A stretch of DNA of 9,941 nt, from the NCBI GenBank assembly GCA_023251595.1, contig JAHEYM010000117.1:1-9941 (forward strand), in the 5' to 3' direction. The translations under genes and the position numbers were made by a program. Shown here one piece after another: positions 1-5,368 of the stretch (its first letter is position 1; every line of letters starts with the position of its first letter). This stretch comes from Bacteroidota bacterium. GTDB lineage: Bacteria; Bacteroidota; Bacteroidia; AKYH767-A; JABDAW01. The notes beneath the pieces were generated by a model. The model ran no database searches. It was not told where the DNA came from and saw nothing but the letters and a program-made list of their open reading frames with translations.

Positions 1-935
1 TTATATGTAGCAGGAGCCAAAGCATCAACCTGATAATGAATGGTAGCCGAGGTCAATGTTGAAGTAGCACTGTGATTAGTGATAACGAAAGTAGGAGTAA
101 TAGTTCCTGTGCAATCAAGTGTTGGAGCAGTAACTGAAGATACACCTATATCTAAGAAGTTCACAGGTAAAGCAGCGCTTCTTGCTGCTTGTTCAACAGC
201 TTTGTCGCCATCATTCTGGATGAAAGCAACAACCGACATTTGAGAATAATCATAAATGTAGTTCGGAAGAGCTCCGCTCACATTGAATACTTGTGTCTGG
301 CCATTTGTCCAGCTTGCAGAAAGCGTGGTTCCTGCAGAAGTAGGGTACATCTGACGCATTACATGTTCGAAATCAAGTTCACCATTTGTACCTGGCTGGG
401 TAGCGAAATGAATATTGTTTTCAACCAATACCAAATGCAACTTACCTGTACCGGTGAAAGTAAATGCCTGAGCCGCTGTAACGGTAGCAGTCATAAAAAT
501 AGAATCCCAATCAGCCGACATAGTATGAGAAACGGTCAAAGTGAAAGGTGCAGGAACAGCATATTCGTTGTCAAGAATAGCTTGTGTGTAGTTTGCAGGA
601 GCACCGGCATAATTAGGGGTACTCACATTCGCGAGACTTCCATCCATGGGTGCTTCAGGTACGCCGGTAACAGCGTAGTAAGTTACACGTGTTGCAACGC
701 CGGCGAGTTGTGTTTGAGCGTTCATCGGATCAACACCAGGCCAGCTTGTCTGATACTTGATCGAAGCTGCTTTTGTTGTGTTTGCATTCAACAGGGTGTT
801 GAAAGCAGGGTTTTGCGCTGCGCAAGGCGGGCATGAAGCTTGTGTAAACTCCTCCACCAGCACCAACCGCTGCGTTTGGCCAAAGGCAATCGTGCCTAAA
901 GCAACCGTCGCAATAAGAGTAGTAATTTTTTTCAT
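1..935 (-). CDS. Omp28-like secreted protein with thioredoxin-type CPPC motif (3' end outside window)
   Basis: The frame reads from ATG at 935-933 down to position 3 without a stop, giving 311 residues; the C-terminus lies off the left edge. Residues 1-19 form a signal peptide (MKK, then a hydrophobic stretch ending AFG before Q20), with no lipobox Cys. The mature protein starts with LVLVEEFTQASCPPC, so Cys35 and Cys38 form a CxxC pair. A TGVPEAPMDG stretch at residues 90-99 looks like the cis-Pro loop of thioredoxin folds. Residues about 260-311 (LDIGV, then a conserved Cys275, then TPTFVITNHS) resemble the Ig/CARDB-like module that often follows in Bacteroidota secreted proteins. This layout fits Omp28-related proteins, which are exported and often end in a T9SS sorting domain; that end cannot be seen here. 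Function is unproven: a periplasmic or surface redox role is inferred from CPPC only. The gene is divergent from the one at 1239, and a -7-like element lies about 57 bases upstream of its start. Confidence 0.85.
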   Translation of the reverse strand, partial: MKKITTLIATVALGTIAFGQTQRLVLVEEFTQASCPPCAAQNPAFNTLLNANTTKAASIKYQTSWPGVDPMNAQTQLAGVATRVTYYAVTGVPEAPMDGSLANVSTPNYAGAPANYTQAILDNEYAVPAPFTLTVSHTMSADWDSIFMTATVTAAQAFTFTGTGKLHLVLVENNIHFATQPGTNGELDFEHVMRQMYPTSAGTTLSASWTNGQTQVFNVSGALPNYIYDYSQMSVVAFIQNDGDKAVEQAARSAALPVNFLDIGVSSVTAPTLDCTGTITPTFVITNHSATSTLTSATIHYQVDALAPATY

Positions 936-991
936 TGATTTTAGGATTTTAGTATAAGAATTAAGTGAATTTTGATGTGCGTTAGAATCGA

Positions 992-999
992 CAAATATA
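992..999 (-). promoter_or_regulatory. Candidate Bacteroidota -7 element for the Omp28-like gene
   Basis: On the minus strand this reads TATATTTG, an exact match to the Bacteroidota primary-sigma -7 consensus TAnnTTTG, about 57 bases upstream of the ATG at 935. I find no convincing TTG-type -33 box at the usual 19-21 base distance, so the call rests on one half of the promoter. Confidence 0.5.
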
Positions 1000-1147
1000 A
1001 GTTTTTCATTTCAGATTCTCATACTTGAAAAAATATTTTTTTTGATGATGAAATACACGCCATTCCTCCCGAAAATACAAGGTTTTCTTGCCCGAATCAT
1101 GGAAAAAGCAGCGCATCGAACGAACAATAAAAATTTTGAAGGAATAA

Positions 1148-1180
1148 TTTGCAGAATTGGGTGGAAAGAGTCTATCTTTA
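1148..1180 (+). promoter_or_regulatory. Weak promoter candidate for the T9SS-cargo gene
   Basis: TTTG at 1148-1151 is followed after 21 bases by TATCTTTA at 1173-1180, one base short of the Bacteroidota consensus TTTG-N19-21-TAnnTTTG. It would give a 5' leader of about 50 bases that includes the heptamer repeat. In A+T-rich DNA such near-matches arise easily, so confidence is low. Confidence 0.3.
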
Positions 1181-1208
1181 CATATTGAAATGCAGGGTTC
1201 ATAAAGCG

Positions 1209-1236
1209 CCCTAACCCCTAATCCCTAACCCCTTAA
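1209..1236 (+). repeat. Four-unit C-rich heptamer repeat upstream of the ATG at 1239
   Basis: The units are CCCTAAC, CCCTAAT, CCCTAAC and a degraded CCCTTAA. The array ends two bases before the start codon and so occupies the ribosome-binding region. It has no Shine-Dalgarno character. It resembles the C-rich intergenic sequence family seen elsewhere in the window. Confidence 0.75.
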
Positions 1237-1238
1237 AT

Positions 1239-1961
1239 ATGAAATTCTCTACTCTCGTTAAACACAGTTTAATTCTTTGCAGCTTCGGCATCCTATTTTT
1301 GCCTTCGATCGGAAAAGCTCAGTTGTCTTTTAGCAATCAGGATACGGTCGTTATATCGGATCAATATACTGCTGTCACTGCTTACGTTACGATTATAAAT
1401 ACAAGTGCCAGCCCGATGTCGGTTTATTGCGACCGTGTAGCCAACGATACAGCCCACCTCCATGAAAGCAGCTTTTGCTGGGGACCTCAGTGCTACCCTG
1501 CTGTTGTAAGCCATTCACCCACTGCATCGGTCATTCCTGCCGGAGGATCTGACAATACATTCCATGGAAATTTAAACCCGTGGTCCGGTATTGGGATCAG
1601 CTATGTGAGATATTGTTTTTCAGACTCTGCAAATGCAGCCGATTCGGTTTGTATGACTTTCCAGTATAGAATGGGTGTTCTGGGCTTACCTTCAATCAAC
1701 CCCTCAACCTACAGCTTGTCAACAGCGTACCCAAATCCTTCAGGTTCTCTCAGTATGATTAACTACCGTTTACCCGAAGGACAAAAAGGCGAATTCGTTG
1801 TTTATTCTTCTGTTGGAAGCGAAGTACTTCGCGTAAATCTCGAATCTGCAACCGGCAAGGTTCTACTTAACACTACGGGACTAAGCAACGGTCTTTATTC
1901 CTACTCTTTATTGTTGAACAATAACAAACTCGACACCCGGAGATTAGTGGTGATGCACTAA
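1239..1961 (+). CDS. Small secreted protein with T9SS type A sorting domain
   Basis: The protein has 240 residues. Residues 1-28 are a signal peptide (hydrophobic LILCSFGILFLP, cleavage likely after GKA before Q28). The middle domain (about 29-145) looks like a beta-rich module. It has Cys64, the FCWGPQC motif with Cys80 and Cys85, an IPAGGSDNTFHG turn at 99-110, and Cys126 and Cys138 near its end. The pattern of FCWG-x-CY, a glycine-rich turn and a closing strand recurs in Bacteroidota secreted proteins of unknown function. A short linker leads to residues 158-240: YSLSTAYPNPS, VVYSSVGSEV, TGLSNGLYSYSLLLNNN, then RRLVV near the end. These are the usual blocks of a T9SS type A C-terminal domain, which targets cargo through SprA and is normally cleaved with anchoring or release at the surface. 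The start is chosen because the signal peptide follows directly. The gene stands alone; hairpins follow it. The job of the Cys-bearing domain is unknown. Confidence 0.85.
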   Translation: MKFSTLVKHSLILCSFGILFLPSIGKAQLSFSNQDTVVISDQYTAVTAYVTIINTSASPMSVYCDRVANDTAHLHESSFCWGPQCYPAVVSHSPTASVIPAGGSDNTFHGNLNPWSGIGISYVRYCFSDSANAADSVCMTFQYRMGVLGLPSINPSTYSLSTAYPNPSGSLSMINYRLPEGQKGEFVVYSSVGSEVLRVNLESATGKVLLNTTGLSNGLYSYSLLLNNNKLDTRRLVVMH

Positions 1962-1975
1962 ACGTTCAAAATCCT

Positions 1976-2021
1976 TTCTCCCTCCTTCCTGCCGAAACGC
2001 CGTGTAGGCAAGGTGGGAGAA
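1976..2021. repeat. Imperfect inverted repeat after the T9SS-cargo gene
   Basis: The left arm (1976-1993, TTCTCCC, then CCTT, then GCC) pairs with the right arm (2007-2021, GGC, AAGG, then GGGAGAA) with one mismatch and a three-base bulge, around a 13-base loop. It begins 15 bases after the stop at 1961. The nearest T run (2043-2047) is too far away for a standard intrinsic terminator, so it may instead stabilise the mRNA 3' end. Read on the minus strand, its flank at 2035-2027 is CACACCCCT, the same start as the repeats at 5060 and 5450. Confidence 0.55.
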
Positions 2022-2061
2022 GAGCTAGGGGTGTGACTTTGATTTTTCTGGATCATTGAGG

Positions 2062-2107
2062 CAAACCGCATACGGATTAATGAAGCCGGGTGCGGTTTGT
2101 GATTTTT
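2062..2107 (+). terminator. Probable intrinsic terminator
   Basis: CAAACCGCA (2062-2070) and TGCGGTTTG (2091-2099) form a perfect 9-bp stem. CGG (2073-2075) and CCG (2086-2088) allow three more inner pairs. A TTTTT run follows at 2103-2107. It lies about 100 bases after the stop at 1961 and upstream of the malic-enzyme promoter candidate, which suits the end of the T9SS-cargo transcript. Confidence 0.6.
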
Positions 2108-2123
2108 CATATTTCCTTGGTTC

Positions 2124-2151
2124 CTCATCACTCATCGCTCATAACTCATAG
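2124..2151 (+). repeat. Four-unit CTCATnn heptamer repeat
   Basis: Four consecutive units read CTCATCA, CTCATCG, CTCATAA and CTCATAG. The array ends 8 bases before the -7 element at 2160, so it covers the place where a -33 box or an activator site would sit. Whether it is functional is unknown. Confidence 0.75.
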
Positions 2152-2159
2152 CTTTTCCG

Positions 2160-2167
2160 TACCTTTG
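2160..2167 (+). promoter_or_regulatory. Bacteroidota -7 element for the malic enzyme-ruvA transcript
   Basis: TACCTTTG matches TAnnTTTG exactly, 23 bases upstream of the ATG at 2191. Transcription would start near 2174, giving a leader of about 17 bases. This argues against the GTG at 2167 as the translation start. No clear TTG -33 box is found; the heptamer repeat occupies that region. Confidence 0.6.
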
Positions 2168-2190
2168 TGTGTTATTTTTCGCAATACACA

Positions 2191-4449
2191 ATGAGCAATA
2201 AACAAGAAGCTCTCGACTATCACTCGCAGGGCAGACCAGGAAAAATCGAAGTAATTCCTTCGAAACCAACAAGTTCACAACGCGATCTTTCTCTCGCTTA
2301 CTCGCCCGGTGTGGCAGTCCCATGCCTGTGCATAGAACAGAATCCCGAAGACGTATACAAATATACCGCAAAGGGTAACCTTGTTGCGGTAATTTCGAAT
2401 GGTACCGCGGTTCTCGGACTCGGTAATATCGGTCCAGAGGCATCCAAACCTGTGATGGAAGGAAAGGGACTTCTCTTCAAGATTTTCGCCGATATCGATG
2501 TCTTTGATATCGAAATCAATGTGACAGATGTTGAAGATATAGTCCGGACCATCAAGGCAATTTCACCCACTTTCGGGGGTATCAATCTGGAAGACATCAA
2601 GGCGCCTGAATGCTTTGAAATCGAGCGCCGGTTGAAGGAGGAGTTGAGCATTCCGGTGATGCACGATGATCAGCATGGAACAGCGATTATTTCTGCGGCA
2701 GCTCTTATTAATTCATGTTCGATTGCCGGTAAGAAACTCGATGAAGTGAAGCTCATCGTGAGTGGTGCCGGTGCTTCCGCAACTTCATGTACCAAACTCT
2801 ATCTGAAATTAGGGGTGAAGCTCGAAAATATCGTGATGTTCGATAGTCACGGGGCTATTACCACTGAAAGAAAAGATCTGGATGAGAATAAAAAGTTCTT
2901 TGCCACGAGCAGGAAAATAACTTCTCTCGAACAGGGACTAATAGGCGCCGACATTTTTCTGGGTTTATCGAAAGGAAATATTCTGACAGGGACTATGATA
3001 AAAGGAATGGCGCCGAACCCGATCATTCTCGCCCTCGCCAATCCTGATCCTGAAATTACTTATGAAGAAGCTACTTCTGCACGACCAGATGCCATTGTTG
3101 CGACCGGCCGGAGTGATTATCCAAACCAGGTCAATAATGTTCTTGGCTTTCCTTATATCTTCAGAGGCGCTTTGGATGTTCGCGCGACTTGTATTAATGA
3201 AGAGATGAAACTTGCAGCGGTTTATGCACTGGCGGAATTGGCGCGGGAACCCGTTCCTGAACTGGTAAACTTAGCTTACAATCAGAAAAATATCGTTTTT
3301 GGGAAAGATTACATCATCCCGAAACCATTGGATCCACGACTGATTACAACCGTTGCGCCTGCAGTTGCCCGTGCTGCCATGGAGTCGAATGTGGCTCGTC
3401 ACAAAATAATGGATTGGGATAAATATCAGGCAGAATTGCGTGAAAGATTGGGTCTCGATGATAAACTTATTCATGTTATCACTGTGAAGGCGCGTCAAAA
3501 TCCGAAACGTGTTGTATTTGCAGAGGCCGACAATTATAAGATTCTCAAAGCCGCACAGATCGTTCGTGATGAGGGAATTGCCAAGCCGATTTTGCTCGGG
3601 AATATTGATAAAATCAGGGCATTAATCAGGGAGAATAAACTCGATCTTGGTGATACGCCGATTATTGATCCACGTGTGGAATCAGAACAAAGGGCTTCGT
3701 TCGGTGAACTGTTTTTTGAGAAAAGAAAAAGACGGGGTTTCAATATGTATGAAGCCAGAAAGATAATGCAGGAGCGTAATTACTACGGAGCTATGATGGT
3801 CGAAACGGGTGAAGCTGATGCGCTGATCTCGGGTCTTACACGTAAATATCCGGATACAATTCGTCCGGCACTCCAAATTATCGGAACACAAGAAGGAGTG
3901 AAAAGGGTGGCGGGTATGTATATTATGCTCACCAAAAGGGGACCATTTTTCTTTGCAGACACCACAATTACGGTGAATCCGACAAAAGATGATTTGGTTG
4001 AAATTACAGCATTGACAGCCAAAGCAGTTCAGCAATTTAATTTCGTGCCGCGTGTCGCGCTTTTATCATACTCAAATTTCGGCTCGGTCGATGATGATAG
4101 TTCAAGAAAAGTTCGTGAAGCTGTGGCGATCCTTCAGGATCGTTATCCCGGAATGATTGTGGATGGTGAGATGCAGGCGAATTTTGCACTGAATTCCAAT
4201 ATATTGAAAGACAATTTCCCGTTCTCCGAACTTTCAAATGGAATAGCGAACACACTCATCTTCCCGAATCTGGATGCAGGTAATATCGCCTACAAACTTT
4301 TGCAGGAAATCGGTGCTGCGGAGGCAATAGGTCCGATTCTTCTGGGGATGAATAAACCTGTCCACATCCTGCAGTTGGGAAGTTCCGTAAGAGAAATCGT
4401 GAACATGGTTACTATCTCAGTTGTTGACGCACAAGGTCGGAAAGCATGA
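2191..4449 (+). CDS. maeB: NADP-type malic enzyme with C-terminal phosphotransacetylase-like domain
   Basis: The enzyme decarboxylates malate to pyruvate and CO2 while reducing NADP+, linking the TCA cycle to pyruvate and biosynthetic NADPH in the cytoplasm. At 752 residues it has the normal length of the large MaeB class. The malic N-terminal domain (about 15-155) shows AYSPGVAVPC with the catalytic Tyr37, GKG with the catalytic Lys92, and NLEDI with metal-binding Glu134 and Asp135. HDDQHGTA follows at 158-165. The dinucleotide fold has GAGASA at 192-197 and ANPDPEI at 283-289. Residues from about 430 to the end form a phosphotransacetylase-like domain, which in studied MaeB proteins is regulatory (acetyl-CoA binding) rather than catalytic. 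The ATG at 2191 is preferred over the in-frame GTG at 2167 because MSNKQEALDYH starts like family members and the GTG overlaps the -7 element. The stop overlaps the ruvA start by four bases. NADP rather than NAD preference is inferred from the class. Confidence 0.96.
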   Translation: MSNKQEALDYHSQGRPGKIEVIPSKPTSSQRDLSLAYSPGVAVPCLCIEQNPEDVYKYTAKGNLVAVISNGTAVLGLGNIGPEASKPVMEGKGLLFKIFADIDVFDIEINVTDVEDIVRTIKAISPTFGGINLEDIKAPECFEIERRLKEELSIPVMHDDQHGTAIISAAALINSCSIAGKKLDEVKLIVSGAGASATSCTKLYLKLGVKLENIVMFDSHGAITTERKDLDENKKFFATSRKITSLEQGLIGADIFLGLSKGNILTGTMIKGMAPNPIILALANPDPEITYEEATSARPDAIVATGRSDYPNQVNNVLGFPYIFRGALDVRATCINEEMKLAAVYALAELAREPVPELVNLAYNQKNIVFGKDYIIPKPLDPRLITTVAPAVARAAMESNVARHKIMDWDKYQAELRERLGLDDKLIHVITVKARQNPKRVVFAEADNYKILKAAQIVRDEGIAKPILLGNIDKIRALIRENKLDLGDTPIIDPRVESEQRASFGELFFEKRKRRGFNMYEARKIMQERNYYGAMMVETGEADALISGLTRKYPDTIRPALQIIGTQEGVKRVAGMYIMLTKRGPFFFADTTITVNPTKDDLVEITALTAKAVQQFNFVPRVALLSYSNFGSVDDDSSRKVREAVAILQDRYPGMIVDGEMQANFALNSNILKDNFPFSELSNGIANTLIFPNLDAGNIAYKLLQEIGAAEAIGPILLGMNKPVHILQLGSSVREIVNMVTISVVDAQGRKA

Positions 4450-5048
4450 TCGAGTATATTGAAGGTGAAATAACTTCACACAGTCCAACTTCTGTTGTGA
4501 TCGACAAGAATGGCATAGGCTACGCACTTCTTATCACACTCAACACCTTCACCAAAATAAAAGACCGGAGTTCATGTAAATTGTTTACACATCTGCATGT
4601 AAAACTCGAAGCTCAAACCATGTCGGGCTTCGATCTTTTTGGTTTTTTTGAAGAGGAGGAGAGAAGAATATTCAGACAACTCATCTCTGTTTCCGGTATC
4701 GGACCGAACACTGCAAGAACTATGTTATCTTCACTTTCAGCGCAAGAAGTTCGGAATGCCATATCTTCAGGCGACGTTGCTACCTTGAAAAAGACGAAAG
4801 GTATTGGTGAAAAAGTCGCGATGCGCGTCATAGTCGATCTGAAGGATAAAATTTCAAAAGAAACAGGAATTTCTTCTCAGGGACTTAATTTGAGTGGTCC
4901 GACTATTAATACAGATGGTCTCGCCGCATTGCTGGCATTGGGTTTCACCAAAGCCGCTTCAGAAAAAGCGATGGATCAGATTCTTAGAAGATCGGGACCT
5001 ACAATTACTGTGGAGGCATTGATTCGAGAGGCGTTGAAGATTATTTAG
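4446..5048 (+). CDS. ruvA: Holliday junction branch migration protein RuvA
   Basis: RuvA binds four-way DNA junctions as a tetramer and loads the RuvB helicase for branch migration, with RuvC then resolving the junction. The 200-residue length is standard. Domain I, the OB fold, covers about 1-63 (MIEYIEGEIT at the start, NGIGYALLITLNT, then the GFDLFGFF bridge at 61-68). Domain II carries two helix-hairpin-helix motifs: SVSGIGPNTARTML at 81-94 and KGIGEKVAMRVIVDLKDKI at 118-136. Domain III, the RuvB-contacting three-helix bundle, is about 155-200 (GLAALLALGFTKAASEKAM, then the IREALKII end). The ATG shares the sequence ATGA with the maeB stop, so translational coupling is likely. In the second motif KVAMR replaces the more usual KTAxR; this looks like a tolerated variant. 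A perfect 16-bp palindrome follows 21 bases after the stop. Confidence 0.98.
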   Translation: MIEYIEGEITSHSPTSVVIDKNGIGYALLITLNTFTKIKDRSSCKLFTHLHVKLEAQTMSGFDLFGFFEEEERRIFRQLISVSGIGPNTARTMLSSLSAQEVRNAISSGDVATLKKTKGIGEKVAMRVIVDLKDKISKETGISSQGLNLSGPTINTDGLAALLALGFTKAASEKAMDQILRRSGPTITVEALIREALKII

Positions 5049-5059
5049 AGCATACAGGA

Positions 5060-5088
5060 CACACCCCTGCCCCTCTCGAGAGGGGAAT
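5060..5088 (+). repeat. C-rich palindromic repeat, copy 1 (after ruvA)
   Basis: The unit begins CACACCCCT and contains the perfect 16-bp palindrome CCCCTCTCGAGAGGGG (5070-5085), then AAT. Nearly the same unit occurs at 5450-5480. The hairpin could protect or end the maeB-ruvA transcript, but no T run follows directly, so it is not called an intrinsic terminator. Confidence 0.8.
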
Positions 5089-5096
5089 AGAGCCTT

Positions 5097-5116
5097 GATT
5101 TAAAGAGATTTAAAGA
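5097..5116 (+). repeat. Tandem duplication of GATTTAAAGA
   Basis: Two perfect adjacent copies of a 10-bp unit occupy 5097-5106 and 5107-5116 in the spacer after ruvA. The meaning is unknown; it may be a simple slippage product or a paired binding site. Confidence 0.7.
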
Positions 5117-5166
5117 TTATTTCAAGAAGATTTTTTAACATGGTGTATAGTCAATTTGATTTTTCC

Positions 5167-5174
5167 TATTTTTG
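5167..5174 (+). promoter_or_regulatory. Candidate distal -7 element upstream of sprA
   Basis: TATTTTTG matches TAnnTTTG exactly and is followed by CC. It lies about 195 bases upstream of the sprA GTG and would give a long leader containing the inverted repeat at 5278-5333. No good -33 box is seen. Confidence 0.35.
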
Positions 5175-5277
5175 CCTGTACTATTACGAATCTGCCAATC
5201 GGGCATTTTCATCGATCAAATTCACTAAAGAAGGTACTATCGGGCAATAATCTCTACCAGAAAACGTTTCGGCTTGT

Positions 5278-5333
5278 TTTGAATAGAAAAAGTGACGAAA
5301 AAAGGTCATCTTTGCGGGCACTTTTTATTCAAA
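5278..5333. repeat. Inverted repeat upstream of sprA
   Basis: The left arm at 5278-5294 (TTTGAATAGAAAAAGTG) is complementary to the right arm at 5319-5333 (CACTTTTTATTCAAA) apart from two extra bases on the left, with a 24-base loop. The right arm ends 36 bases before the sprA start codon. It could be a leader hairpin or a two-half operator. The arms also flank the promoter-like sequence at 5307-5314. Confidence 0.65.
5307..5314 (+). promoter_or_regulatory. Candidate proximal -7 element for sprA
   Basis: CATCTTTG departs from TAnnTTTG only at the first base and is followed by C, as is common for these promoters. It is 55 bases upstream of the GTG at 5369. A TTTG at 5278-5281 is 25 bases upstream, a little farther than the usual 19-21. 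The element lies in the loop between the two arms of the inverted repeat. Confidence 0.35.
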
Positions 5334-5368
5334 GCTTAACGATAGTTCAACTTTAACCAAATGTATTA

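Larger units (their letters stand above)
936..1238. other. Divergent intergenic region
   Basis: This 303-base A+T-rich spacer separates two divergent genes. It holds one good minus-strand -7 element (992-999), one weak plus-strand promoter candidate (1148-1180) and a C-rich heptamer repeat (1209-1236) touching the start of the plus-strand gene. The open frame on the minus strand at 1011-1202 has no recognisable protein features and is taken as chance. No RNA gene or strong hairpin was seen. Confidence 0.6.
5049..5368. other. Intergenic region between ruvA and sprA
   Basis: This 320-base gap contains the palindromic repeat (5060-5088), a 10-bp tandem repeat (5097-5116), two -7-like elements (5167-5174 and 5307-5314) and an inverted repeat (5278-5333). 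A 66-codon frame at 5156-5356 shows no domain, signal peptide or ribosome-binding site and is not called. The presence of promoter-like elements suggests sprA has its own promoter despite the same orientation as ruvA. Confidence 0.65.

Noticed and set aside
189..836. 215-codon plus-strand open frame
   Set aside because: It lies wholly inside the minus-strand Omp28-like gene, which has a signal peptide and family motifs. The plus-strand translation is Cys/Arg-rich with no recognisable domain.
1021..1040. A/T palindrome around AAAAATATTTTT as a terminator
   Set aside because: There is no G+C stem and the neighbouring genes diverge from this region, so no transcript should end here. Simple A+T-rich sequence is enough to explain it.
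2167..2190. GTG at 2167 as an upstream start of maeB
   Set aside because: The GTG overlaps the -7 element TACCTTTG, and the extra residues (MCYFSQYT) are unlike the family N-terminus. The ATG at 2191 fits family length and start.
5156..5356. 66-codon open frame in the ruvA-sprA spacer
   Set aside because: It has no ribosome-binding site, domain or signal peptide and runs through the inverted repeat. It is likely chance.
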